Of a DNA stretch of 64,000 bases, positions 47,090-58,515 are shown in pieces (the first letter of the stretch is position 1; the number at the start of each line of letters is the position of its first letter). Below the pieces are notes generated by a model, which was given only the letters and a program-made list of their open reading frames with translations, did not search any database and was not told the DNA's origin. Position numbers and translations under genes: made by a program. Source of the stretch: Carettochelys insculpta. Lineage: Eukaryota > Chordata > Testudines > Carettochelyidae. The stretch spans positions 79,160,298 through 79,224,297 of the forward strand of contig NC_134138.1 of the NCBI RefSeq assembly GCF_033958435.1. The letters run 5' to 3'.

Positions 47090-47274
47090 TTCTATGTGTA
47101 ACACCAACAGACCCAAGTTGCCAGCACCAATGATTGAACCCACAATTATAGAGGACTAAAGCCCTCTGTTCTACCACATGAGCTAAAGGCCAGCTGGCTC
47201 TCAGCCAACACTGTAGAACAGAGACTTCGCCCACCCTAGAATGAGGTCTCAGTGCCTCTGGGTACAACATATGG
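47090..47274 (-). mobile_element. tRNA-derived SINE
   Basis: The minus strand reads tacccagaggcactgagacc (leader), then TTTAGCTCATGTGGTAGAAC (A-box-like) and GTGGGTTCAATCATTGG (B-box-like). It is the best preserved copy of the family also seen at 2478 and 35515. The anticodon arm is changed, so it is not a functional tRNA. Confidence 0.7.
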
Positions 47275-48055
47275 AATTATCAATGGGAAGGAAATGTCTG
47301 GTGGCAGCAACTTCTGCTTTGTATCTGATGGATATAGGACTTCTGAGGCTTCCACAAAATTTTGATACATCCTGTTAGAGGAATGTTGAGCAGCAGCTTG
47401 TCAGTTGTGCCATGTTCGACGTGGTGGTTTTAACTGTACCTGAAGGAAAGCAGAGGAAGGCTAGTTTATGAAAGTAAGGTGATTCTGTATTGAACAGAGA
47501 AAATCACATCAATAAGTGTTTTCAGCCAGTTGTATTATAAGGAGATGTAATATTCCAAAATAACTTCTTCTCTCCCTTTTGCATATTTATTGGTCACTTT
47601 CCTTGAACTAGAAGGAAAGAAAAACCTGTGATAGGGAAAAAAAGTGCTTCCATCACAATGCAAATTTTCAAAACAGAAAAAAAAATCAGCAATGGAATTT
47701 GCTACTTTGAATGTGCAGTCATCAGTAATAAGGAGGATGTGATAAACTTGTGGAGATTGCACTAATTACTCAAAAATAGGATTTGGGGGAAGGTAAGCCA
47801 GCATAATAGATTTATAGGAGCAAAGGAATGAGGGTAAAATATAAGGGTTATACATAAATAATAATGTTCCTATTATAGCCAAACCAAGATTATTATATTA
47901 AATATCTTTGATGCCAGAATATAGTACAATACTGCAAGTCATGACATCTGGTGAATTATAACATCTGCAACATGAGTGCTAACTATAAAAATTGGTGGAG
48001 TCATTTGTATTTCTAGCAGAGAAATATCCACAACACAAAATTCATCATGGGACTA
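47275..48055. other. No recognisable gene
   Basis: AT-rich with short A-runs. No motif. Confidence 0.45.
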
Positions 48056-48058
48056 ATT

Positions 48059-48740
48059 AGCTGTGTCTACACGTGCACGCTACTTCGAAGTAGTGGCACT
48101 AACTTCGAAATAGCGCCCGTCGCGGCTACACGCGTCGGCCGCTATTTCGAAGTTAACTTCGACGTTAGGCGGCGAGACGTCGAAGTCGCTAACCTCATGA
48201 GGGGATCGGAATAGCGCCCTACTTCGACGTTCAACGTCGAAGTAGGGACCGTGTAGACGATCCGCGTCCCGCAACGTCGAAATTGCCGGGTCCTCCATGG
48301 CGGCCATCAGCTGGGGGGTTGAGAGATGCTCTCTCTCCAGCCCCTGCAGGTCTCTATGGTCACCGTGGGCAGCAGCCCTTAGCCCAGGGCTTCTGGCTGC
48401 TGCTGCGGCAGCTGGGGATCCATGCTGCAGGCACAGGGTCTGCAACCAGTTGTCAGCTCTGTGTATCTTGTGTTGTCTAGTGCAACTGTGTCTGGGAGGG
48501 GCCCTTTAAGGGAGCGGCTTGCTGTCGAGTCTGCCCTGTGACCCTGTCTGCAGCTGTGCCTGGCACCCTTATTTCGATGTGTGCTACTTTGGCGTGTAGA
48601 CGTACCCTCGCAGCGCCTATTTGAATGTGGTGCCGCGCAACGTCGAAGTTGAACATCGACGTTGCCAGCCCTGGAGGATGTGTAGACGTTATTCATCGAA
48701 ATAGCCTATTTCGATGTTGGCTTCACGTGTAGACGTAGCC
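48059..48740 (-). mobile_element. Complete Harbinger MITE (copy-D subfamily)
   Basis: Flanked by ATT on both sides (48056-48058 and 48741-48743). Its minus-strand order is GGCTACGTCTACACGTG ... CACGTGTAGACACAGCT. Slightly shorter than the 41-kb copy because of a deletion in the left terminal hairpin region. Shares gccaaag, aagggtgcc and catggatcc with copy D of the 14-kb cluster. Confidence 0.9.
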
Positions 48741-48743
48741 ATT

Positions 48744-49559
48744 GGCTTCCTTGCTGTCAGTGTCAACAGTGAGACATAGAATAGAGAAGACACAGTCATA
48801 ATTGTCTTATCCCTAAATAGATCTCTATAAATCAAATTACAAAATCATTCCTCAAAGTCATGCCTCACATTGCTGTGTCAAGGTAGGAATGCTTACAGTA
48901 CTGTTGTCCAGGCCCCTAACTATATTACTGAATTCATTTCCAGGACCACTATGTTTATATAGTCCATAGCAACCAAATTCTTTTCATTTAATGGGAAAGA
49001 ACTCCTGCAGTATTTAACATGTACAGCACTGCAAAGGAAGTTCAGGATATTAGAATTACATGAAAGCTGAGGAAAGCTTTAACACACAAAAGAATAGGTT
49101 ATGTGATGTGAAACATGAGGAAAATGCTTTGAAAAGATCTGGAAACTCAAACTTCTGCAGTTGCAATTTGAGATCAAGGTCTGTATGATTAACTGTAAAG
49201 ACTAAGCTCTACTGAACACAGCATGTGAAGTGTCTGTAAAAGTCATGGTGAAGCTGTAGATCTCCAGTTTGGAAACTATGAAGTACACTTACACTGCAAG
49301 TAAGGAAAAACTACTCATGGCACAACAGCTACACTAATACCTATGGAGTCAAGGATATATAACTCTACCTAGATTATCAGAGAGAAAATAGATCTTAAAA
49401 TATGACAATCTGAAAGTATTTTTAAAAGAAAGAACAAGAAAAACATATATTTATAACACCATCAACAAATTGCCTCAAAGAGGCAAAGCATTTGGATACG
49501 GAAGACACTGAAAGCTCTGGAGATAATCAGTATTTTAATACACATTTATAAACCCATTT
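48744..49559. other. No recognisable gene
   Basis: AT-rich, no motif. Leads into the LINE below. Confidence 0.4.
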
Positions 49560-51430
49560 CTCAACAGACCCTCGATTGTTGACCCTGTGGCCCTAGACCA
49601 GATCCCTCAGAAACCCACAATAGACAGTCTTGACCTGCCCCCTACAATGGATGAGGTCAAAAAGGGAATCAGCCAGACCAGCTCTGGCAAAACCCCTGGG
49701 ATGGACAGTATCCCTACTGAAATTTTCAAAGCGGCAGGACCAGTGTCACTTGAAGCCTTTGACAACAACTTGATCAGCATCTGGGAAGAAGAAGACATGC
49801 CCAAAGACTTTAAGGATGCCACAATCATCTCGCTCTTCAAGAACAAGTGCAACAAAGCTGACTGGAAATTACCAGGGCATCTCCCTTCTCTGTACTGCTG
49901 GGAAGATCTTGGCTTGAGTCATCCTCGACCCTCTGATCACCAGCATCTCAGAGTGCGTACCAGAGGCACGGTGTGGTTTTCGCCCAGGCTGCAGCACCAT
50001 TGACATGATCTTTGCTGTTCGTCAGGTCCAGGAAAAGTGTATAGAGCAGAACTTGGATCTGTACGCTGTCTTTATAGACCTGACCAAGGAGTTTGATGCC
50101 AGAGAAGCCTTGTGGATCATCCTGCCAAAAGCTGGCTGCCTGAGAAGATCCGTTAACCTCATACGCCTGTTCCATGATGACATGACTGGCTTTGTTCTTT
50201 CAAATGGTGAGTCCTCAGATCCATTAGAGATATCCGATGGTGTGAAGCCAGGGTGCATGCTGGCCCCAGTGTTATTCAACCTCTTTTTCATGTGCGTCCT
50301 CAGCCATGCAGTTAGGGACCTGGACCATGGAATCTGCATAAAATATAGACTTGACGGGTCACTTTTCGACCTTTGTCGTTTGAATGCTAAAACCAAGATG
50401 CTTGACAGGCTCATCCTTGAAGCCCTTTTTGCTGATGACTGTGCATTTATGGCACACAAGGAATCTGATCTCCAGCTCATCGTCAACAAGTTTGCTGATG
50501 CCACTCGCCTCTTTGGTTTGACCATCACCCTAGGAAACACTGAGGTATTGTTTCAACCTGCTCCAGGATCTGCTGTTCTCCCCATTTCAATCGTTATTTA
50601 AGGAACAGAGTTCAAGTACCTTGGCAGTGTGATAGCCAATGATGGCTCCTTTGACAAAGAAATCAGTGCCAGAATCTGCCAGGCCAGCTGGGCACTAGGA
50701 TGTCTGAGAGTGTGTGTGTTAAATCAGCACAATATCCGACAGTCCACTAAACTGAAAGTGTACAAGGCTGTAGCCCTGACCAGTCTCCTGTATGGCTGTG
50801 AAACCTGGACCTTGTACAGAAAACATATTAAACTGCTGGAGTGCTTCCACACACACAGCCTGAGGTCAATACTGCACATTCGATGGCAGGACAGAGTTAT
50901 GAACCTGGAAGTCCTGGACAGAGCAGGAACCATGAGCATTGAAGCCATGATGCTGAAAGCCCAGCTTTGCTGGACAGGGACATCATACGAATGTAGACGA
51001 AGAAACCCTAAGCAAGTCCTTTATGGTGAACTCTCCCTGGGCAAAAAGAATCAAGGTAGGCCTCACAAGAGATATAAAGACTGCATGAAGGCCATCATTG
51101 CTCATGCTGGTTTAAAACCAGATCAGCTAAATCAGCATGCAAAAGACCAAACAGGCTGGCGTGCTCTTGTACTACACGTGTATGACAACTTTGAAAAGCA
51201 GCAATGCGTACGCCTCATTGATGCTCATGAGAAGAAGAAAGCTACAGCAGCAGCCGCACCAACAGAGCCAAGACAATTCCCTTGCCCTCACTGTGAATGC
51301 CCATGCTGTTCAAAGCTTGGACTCCTCAGCCACATGCGAGTCCACAACAAATGAGCTTGTGCAAGCTCTAGACATCATCGCTGGATGTGACGAACTACCT
51401 ATCTATATAAACCCATCATTTAAAAAAAAA
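49560..51430 (+). mobile_element. Non-LTR retrotransposon (LINE), 5'-truncated
   Basis: Encodes the reverse transcriptase and C-terminal domain of a LINE clearly different from CR1. It ends soon after the stop codon with an A-rich tail at 51420-51433. The 5' end is truncated before the endonuclease. I do not assign a clade: an RTE-like or Jockey-like group is possible. Confidence 0.82.
49587..51354 (+). pseudogene. LINE reverse transcriptase with C-terminal zinc-finger motif
   Basis: Blocks in order: SSGKTPGMDSIPTEIFKAAG at the start; a frameshift near 49865; FRPGCSTIDMIFAVRQVQEK (second frame); DLYAVFIDLTKEFDA (catalytic Asp block); DGVKPGCMLAPVLFNLFF; EALFADDCAFMAHKES with the intact FADD catalytic pair; then an in-frame TAA at 50599-50601. 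The same frame resumes with FKYLGSVIANDGSFDKEI, LLYGCETWTLYRKHIKLLE, IRWQDRVMNLEVLDRAGTMS and GRPHKRYKDCMKAIIAHAG. The last 25 residues carry CPHCECPCCSKLGLLSHMRV, a C2H2-like finger. From about 50005 to the end a single nonsense codon breaks the frame. The family copies RNA at the insertion site; this copy is inactive. Confidence 0.85.
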
Positions 51431-51563
51431 AACAACAGAATCTAGAAAGCTGTGCATAGAAATTAAGAGCTATTTTATCCTGCTTAACCGGTTCTAATAA
51501 AAATTCCTAAAGGGCGCAAAGGACTGATATAAGATGGCTCCCTAAATTATGTAATTTGAAGTA

Positions 51564-51900
51564 CAGTAAACTTTCTTTTAACCAGCATTCAAATAGCCAG
51601 ACTTCTCTATTAATCCACATTCCATCGCAGCTGGAGGCTGCTTCGCTCTCCCGCTCAGAGCAGCACCGTGCCACCCAGATTGGTTCTCCCTGCACTATGG
51701 CACCCCGCCCAAAGTGACTCCTTGTGGAATGGCCAAGAGGCTCCTTGAACACAGCCACCCAGAGCAGTTCCTTGCACCACAGCTGAGCAGTCTTCACACT
51801 GAGCTACCCAGCATGTATTGGAACCTCCTGTGTAACCAGCATATTTGAATATCCAGCAACCTCCAAGTCCCAGGGTTGCTGGATATCAAAGAGCTGATGG
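51564..51900. mobile_element. Tigger-like MITE
   Basis: Starts CAGTAAACTTTCTTTTAACC after TA (51562-51563). Inverted ccagcatatttgaatatcca/ctggatatcaaa blocks near the right side suggest the other end around 51900, where TA follows. The right terminus is not a clear match, so the end is approximate. Confidence 0.55.
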
Positions 51901-52831
51901 TATCCTGGATAAAAAAATGCATAAATTATGTGCAGTTTCTGATTCAGATTTTGCATTTGATTAATACTTAATGAGCCAGAAAAATGGTTTAGAAAATATT
52001 ACAGCATAGAACACTGTGAATTAAAAACAATGTTTAAAAAGCATTGGTCTTTAATTCTGTTATTAACGCTTCTCCTGTGAGGGAAGAGGAATTTCTGTTT
52101 CATAGGATCGTCCATGATTTCAATATTCATTAAATTCTGAGTTTCAACAAAACCAGAGAATTTTGAAAATTGTTTGAGGCCAATTGAGATGCTTCATTTT
52201 GATAAAATTAAAATGTTTCATTTCAATTTTGATATTTGCATATTTTGACATTTTTAATAATACATAATAAAAAGTTGGCAAAAATTATTTCTGCATACAA
52301 AATGTTTGATTTGAAAAAAAATGTTATTGTGGAAAGTTTTTGATCCTTTCACACATCTATTTTCATTTTTTCCTAAATGAAATATGAGGAAAATGAACAT
52401 TTCTCACAGCAAGGTATGTTTCACTGAAACACTCTGCAATGCAAAAATATTCCTATTAGAAAATCTTTGATTCATTCTACTGTTAACACCAATTTATTTA
52501 TTAACTAAAAGGGTCATTGACGCTAATTCATGTGGAAAGATCATGATTTCTTTTCACTGTGTTGAAAGAATTACTCCATAGTTACAGGTGAGAACACGGC
52601 ATGTAGATTGATGTACATCTCAGCCAACTGTCTCAGAAATATGAAGTCCCAGAAATGACCATTAACTTCAGTGGAAACAGGATGGTACCCAGGAACCATA
52701 CGCATTAGATATTGAAGCTACGTGAATTCTAAAGAGCTTTGATGTCCTCTAGTGCCTCTGTTTTCAGTGATTACCGAGGAATTGATGCCTACTGTTTAGA
52801 CAATTTCCTTTGATCAGGAAATTCTACGTTT
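51901..52831. other. AT-rich unassigned sequence
   Basis: No recognisable content. Confidence 0.45.
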
Positions 52832-53022
52832 TGGTGGTGAGATTAGGAATCATTACTGAGTTTTCTATAATGATCAACAAAAGATGGAATGTTTGTGTGT
52901 AGCTGGTTTCTGTTCTGTACTAGACGGAAAATTTGGAAAGATGCACTGCACTGTTGGTTATAAGTTTTAATTAAATATTTTATTTAATGGTATGCTAAAA
53001 TATTGATTGTAATACCTCTTCT
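52832..53022 (+). repeat. Unclassified dispersed repeat, copy 2
   Basis: Same-orientation partner of 44377-44575 (see there). Confidence 0.75.
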
Positions 53023-54699
53023 TTGCCTCTGCTAGAGAATTCAGTTATTTTCCCCTTGTGTTCTACCTTTAGAGTATCCTACTAACTCCAGTCTTACAGG
53101 CAGGACATTTAAAGCATTTCATCTTTTTGGAAAGGTTCACCAGTCTGAAAAATATCTTGTCTTCAAATGGGAAATACTGTCAGACTCAGCAATATTTCTA
53201 AAAGCGAAGTCAATGACATATGTGTGACCCCCCTTTCTCTTCATTGTTCCTATGCTGTAGGAAATATTTTATTTTCGTCTTTAAAATATTGCAATGTGTA
53301 TCTCATGAAAGTCAATTGCTAAACCATCACTACATTGTGAATGAGTTAGGAGCTACTTTGAGTACCATAAATATGATGGGAAGATTTTTTGTTCCTGAAT
53401 TCCTAGTTGAAGTGCATTAAAGATGAGAAAAATAGATACACTGGTAAACTCCCTGTTTCTGGAACTCGTCTCTCATCAGATGCCTCTCAGATCTAGATTT
53501 TTTTTTTCATTATGTTAAACATTTTTGAGCCCCTGCTTTCTGACTAACTGTCATCTGTCTACAGGAGAGTATGGGACAAAGCTAAAGTCCCACCCCCAAA
53601 TTAGATTAAAGTTCCAATGGGCAATGACAAATTTAGACTTCTCATTAAAAAAGAAAAAAAATCAGTCTCACAATTACAAATGGCTGCTCATTAGCACAAT
53701 CACATGGTTAATTAGCATAGTTGTGCGAGATTTTGTTCTCGTCAGAGGGGGCTGTCAGAGTAAAGAGGCTGTGTGGATATGCCTCTGCTGGCTAAACCCT
53801 CTTCTGTCACCAATCCCTCATCCCTGAATTTTTTGACGTAATTTTGAGCTTTACAAACCCTGAGCTTGGCTGTGTAAGCCATGCTTTTGTTGATGTGACA
53901 TTTGATCTTTGCAAAATGAGGATTGCACTTTTAAATTAAATTGTTATAATCTCTAGGGTAAAAAATGACAAGGTTCTAAATCAATAAAATGTTAACAATC
54001 GTATAATACCTTGGGGAAATGTTTTTCACTCCAGTTTCACAACAAGCATGGAAGTGTGAACCCTATCTTCCCCCACCTCTCCCTTTCGTATACTGAGGGT
54101 TTGACAAGCTTTCTACTATATTGTCTCTCACTCTGGAAACAAGTCTCACCTCACAGAGATACAAGTAGCACTATCTTCTCTATTTGGTTGCACAATGACA
54201 ATCCAGAAACAAGAACATACGAGACTAAAAGCATATATTAAAAAAGGTAAATTGTCTGGAAGAAAATTCCAAGTTTTAAGGGAACGTTGGTGTAAACAGT
54301 ACGGCAAAAGCATATGAGAAGTAACTCCTTGCAAAAAGCCTTTTTGAGATCCAATCCTTAGTGTTTCTGGAACCGCGTTGCTTGCTTGTATTCATTTTTC
54401 TAAGCATTCCGAATGGAAGAGTAGCCTGTAAATCAAAAGCTATGATACGTTCTTGCTTTGAGCTTCTGTTTACTACAGCACTGAAAACTGAAGGGGAGGG
54501 AGAGAGGATGAGGACAAAAAATCCCATTCTTCTCCCCTGCAAATGCGTAATTTCTCTAGTAACACTTCATTTAGTAGCATTTTGCACTGTTTGTTTTATC
54601 TGCTTGATTGTTGATACAGTATTCATTAAAAATAGAAAACCATAATACTAAGGGGCTTATACTCTGCATTCATTTCACACCTTTTATTGAGGACTCAGT
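53023..54699. other. No recognisable gene
   Basis: AT-rich sequence with motif-free frames of up to 100 codons. No repeat recognised. Confidence 0.45.
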
Positions 54700-55046
54700 A
54701 GCTGCATCTACACATAAGCGCCCTTTTGAAAGGGCAAAATCGAAGTTCGGCTTTCAAAAGAGCGGCCATCGAAAGAGAGAGCCCACGGCCATGGTTCAGA
54801 TCGGCGTTCAGATCCGCTCTTTCGAAGCGCCGCCCTGGTCTTTCGAAAGAGAGCGTCCGCACGGCTCCAAGCTCCCTTTCGAAAGAAGGGAGGCAGGAAA
54901 CGCTGCAGACAGGATCCCATGGCCGACAAGCCCTTCTGGGGCCACAGCCAGCCGCCTCCTTTAAAGGGCCCCTCCCTCCGCCCTCCCCTCTGCACGAGCC
55001 AAGTGCTGCCCAGCCTGTTCGTGCCCAGCAGAGTCCACTCGTGCCC

Positions 55047-56479
55047 ATGGAAGCCCAGCAGAAGCTCCTGCAGGAGGACGCCCTCATTATGAACGCCCTG
55101 CTGGCAATGCTGTGCACCCTCGCTGCAGCTGCACCCGAGCTCATTGCATGGCTTCAAGGTCCTCCCAGGGCTGTGGGGCTCCCCCGCCCTGGGGCACCTC
55201 TGGCTGACCCCCCCCGGGTGCCCCGACACCTCTGGACCCATCCCAGCAGCACTGACTGGTGGGAGTGTGCGGTGCTGGGGGAGTGGGGCGAGGAAAGGTG
55301 GCTGCGGAACTTCTGCATGTCAAGGCAGACCTGCGATGAGATCTGCCACTGGCTCACCCCCGCACCCCAGCACCAGGACTCCTGCATGCGGCCAGCCCTC
55401 ACCCTGGAGAAACGGGTTGCGATTGCCATCTGGAAGCTGGCCACCCTGGACTCCTATCGCTCCATGGGACAGCAGTTCAGGGTGGGCAAGGCCACGGTCG
55501 GGGCTGTCCTTATGGAGGTAACGGGGGGGCCGGGGGCAGGGGGGCTGGGGCAAGGGGAACCCTCCTCTGCAAGGGGCCGGATGGGGCAAGGGCTGGGTGG
55601 GATGGGGCAGGGGCTGCACGGGCCAGGGGCCGGATGGGAGGGGGGCAGAATGGGCCCGAGGCAGAGGGCTATGGCCGCCACACCGGCACTAGAGAACGTG
55701 ACCCCCTTCCCCCTCTGCAGGTCGTCAGGGCCATCAACGTGATGCTGCTCCATAGGGTCATCCGCCTGGGAGATGTGGACAACACCGTCGCCGGTTTCCA
55801 GGACCTGGGCTTCCCAAACGGCACCAGTGCTTTGGATGGCACACATATCCCCATCTGCACCCCACCACACAGCACCGGCCAGTACATCAACCAGAAGGGC
55901 TGCCATTCGGTGGTGCTGCAGGCCCAAGTGGATGCAAGGGGCCGGTTCACCGACCTCTATGTGGGCTGGGCCAGCTGCACCCACGATGCTCGGGTCTTCT
56001 GGAACTCCGGCCTCTGCTGCCGCATGGGGGCCAGCACCTTTGTCCCCCAGAGGGAGATACCCGTGGCAGAGGACGTCACCATGCCACTCTGCATGGTGGC
56101 AGATGCGGTGTACCCCCTGCAGCTGTGGCTCATGAGGCCCTAACCGGGACACCTCGACCCCATCCAGGAGGTGTTCAATGAGCGCCTCAACCACGCCCGC
56201 AACGTGGTGGAGCGGGCCTTTGGGCGTCTAAAGGGGCGCTGGAGGTGTCTCCTCACCCAGCTGGAGGTCGGGGTTCCCAAAGTGCCCCAGGTGTTGGGTG
56301 CCTGTTGTGTCCTTCACAACATTGTGGAGGGAAAGGGGTACGCCTATGTCCCTGGGGGGGGCCCTCCGGCTGGCGCTGTCTATGAGCAGGTGGGCGCTGC
56401 CCCCATCCACCAGGCCCACCAGGATGGCCACCGCATCCGGGAGGCCCTCAGGGAGGCCTTTGCTGATGGCCACCTCTGA
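55047..56479 (+). pseudogene. PIF/Harbinger DDE transposase, two exons, one premature stop
   Basis: Catalyses cut-and-paste transposition in this superfamily. I start it at the ATG at 55047 (MEAQQKLLQEDALIM) because the sequence upstream is terminal-repeat and leader DNA. Exon 1 carries WECAVLGEWGEERWLRNF, CDEICHWLTPA, LEKRVAIAIWKLATLD and GKATVGAVLME. A 203-bp phase-0 intron follows (GTAACG at 55518 to CTGCAG at 55720). Exon 2 has LGFPNGTSALDGTHIPI (first Asp), GWASCTHDARVFWNSG (second Asp), VYPLQLWLMRP, then a TAA at 56141-56143 where the family has Tyr. The same frame continues with ARNVVERAFGRLKGRWRCLL (catalytic Glu) and GACCVLHNIVEG, ending at TGA 56479. All catalytic residues are present; the single nonsense codon removes the Glu. 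Confidence 0.88.
55518..55720 (+). other. Intron of the Harbinger transposase gene
   Basis: Starts GTAACG after GAG and ends CCCTCTGCAG before GTC. The GC-rich interior contains tandem ggatggg/gggcagg units. The coding frame joins in phase 0. The same position holds an intron in the 26.9-kb pseudogene. Confidence 0.75.
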
Positions 56480-56614
56480 CCCACACACACGCCCACATCC
56501 CATGCACATCCATCACCCACCATCCCTGCCACCCTCACCCACACCAGCACTGCACCCGCACATCCACTACCCACCAGCCACTGAGGAGCACAGCACGGAG
56601 TGGTGAATAAGAAA

Positions 56615-56964
56615 GGCTACGTCTACACGTGCCCCAAACTTCGAAATGGCCACGCAAATGGCCATTTCGAAGTTTACTAATGAAGCGCTGAAATGCATAT
56701 TCAGCACTTCATTAGCATGCGGGCGGCCGCGACACTTCGAAATTGATGCGCCTCGCCGCCGCGTGTCTCGTCCAGACGGGGCTCCTTTTCAAAAGGACGC
56801 CGCCTACTTCGAAGTCCCCCTATTCCCATCAGCTGATTTCGAAGTGCTGTGGCCACCCACATGCTAATGAAGCACTGAATATGCATTTCAGCGCTTCATT
56901 AGTAAACTTCGAAATGGCCATTTGCGTGGCCATTTCGAAGTTTGGGGCACATGTAGACATGGCC
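56615..56964. mobile_element. Harbinger-type MITE nested in the larger transposon
   Basis: Left end GGCTACGTCTACACGTGCCC and right end ...GGCACATGTAGACATGGCC, flanked by AAA on both sides (56612-56614 and 56965-56967). Terminal inverted repeats exceed 60 bases (aacttcgaaatggccacg and cattagtaaacttcg blocks). It lies about 135 bases after the transposase stop and does not disturb either gene. Confidence 0.9.
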
Positions 56965-57017
56965 AAAGAAACATTTATATAACTTGGGTGTTTGGAATAA
57001 TATGTACAGGGGGAAAC

Positions 57018-58515
57018 CTAACTTGGAGGGGGGCGGAGGGAACCAACTTGGAGGGGGGCAAGGTGCTCATTGTGGGGCAGGGGTGGTGGGCTGTGAACCC
57101 TGTTGGCCCCTGGAGCCCCTGCTCCCCCCAGGTGTTCGGTCCCCGGCGGGGAGTGGGGAGGGTGCCGGTACCACTGGCAAATATTGCTGGCAGGTGGGCC
57201 TGGTGGGGGAGGAGGGGACAGGCTCAGTGGGGATGGCAGGGGCAGGACCAGCAGGAGGAGTCTCCGGGGGGCCAGGAGGCGGGCCATAGTGGCTGTGTGC
57301 TCCCACACAGCCTGGCCAGTGCCCTGGAGCATGTCCAGCATCATGTCCCAGGCCGCCCTCCACCACTCCATATCTGCCCGGGTGAGCTGGAGGTGCTCCT
57401 CAGCCACCTCGGCCTGACACTGGCTGGCCTGGTCTTCCTCAGCCCGGCATAGGGCCCTCCGGCCATGGCCCCGACAGCGCCCTGCCTGGGGTGGCATCCG
57501 GACAGCTGCAGCTGGTGGATTCTCTGGCACGAGGGATGGTGCGGGTCTCTCCCGGCCCCCAGATGGTGTGGCTGTGTGGAGAGGAGGAGAGCATATCAGT
57601 AGTGTGCTCTGGATGGAGGGGACCTGGCTGTGGCCTACCTGCCCGAGCCCACCCCCTGGGGCCCCCGCCCCCACAAGGGACACTGACCCCCCAGGGAGCA
57701 CTGACCCGCTCCCCCAACAGGACCAAGCTTCCCAGCCTGGGTGTGATTCCAGGGGTCTCTCCCGCAGGTGGCCCTTCCCAGCCTATGGTGCGCGGGCCCT
57801 GGGCACTGTCTGGCACCAAACAGCCGCCACCCCTGCGCGGCTTATGGAGCTGTCCACTGAGGGCAGGTGCTGGGTGTCGCTGATGCGCCACCGTGGGGTG
57901 CCGCATCCCATGTGGGGGCTGGCCTGTGTGCGGCCTGGGACCACCGGTCCCATGTGCGGGTGCCTAGCCCTTGTGTTGCCCCCACCCTTGGAGAAGGTGT
58001 GCGCCACTCCCTGTACGTACCAGAGGGTCCCTCGGCAATGTCTGTGAATGGCCTGGTGGAGCAGGAGGGGATGAGGATGGTCAGCTTCCCCTGCTCGCTT
58101 GACCAGTCGGTGGTCTCCTCGCCCTCCTGGGTTCCCGATGCAGGCTGCTCCTCCACCTCCTCCACCTGCAGCTCCTCCCTGGAGGTGTCCAGGAAGGCCA
58201 TGGGGTGGGGAACTCTCCTGGGGCCCCAGGATGCTCTGGAGCTCCTGGTAGAAGGGGCAGGTCGCTGGACCTGCCCCGAAGCGTCCAGCCTGGTCCCTGG
58301 CCTGGGCATATCCCTGGTGCAGCTCCTTCACCTTGGAGCATACCTGGTCTGGGGTACCGCTCTGGCTGGCCCCTGGTGCGGAGGCCCGTTGCCAGGTGAC
58401 CAAAGGCTGCGGCATTCAGCCGCTTGACCCCCATGTGGCGGAGGACCTCCTCATCCTGCCAGAGGCCGACGAGGTCCTGAAGCTCCTGCTCCGTCCAGAA
58501 GGGGGCATGTTTTTT
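57018..58515 (-). pseudogene. Harbinger Myb/SANT-like DNA-binding protein gene
   Basis: In animal PIF/Harbinger elements a Myb/SANT-like partner binds the element ends and helps bring the transposase to the nucleus. On the minus strand from about 58510 the frame reads FWTEQELQDLVGLWQDEEVL, RHMGVKRLNAAAFGHLATGL (first two helices of a trihelix/SANT-like domain). A frame change follows, then TPDQVCSKVKELHQGYAQAR and CPFYQELQSILG (third helix and linker). A second frame change leads to the acidic linker EEVEEQPASGTQEGEETTD. A GTACGT donor at 58020 and a CACACAG acceptor at 57572 would remove 449 bases. The last exon carries RADMEWWRAAWDMMLDMLQG and a proline-rich tail. Two frame changes make this copy non-functional unless there are extra introns. 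Confidence 0.75.

Noticed and set aside
55454..56194. 246-codon minus-strand open frame
   Set aside because: Antisense shadow of the second transposase exon and the intron; no motif of its own.
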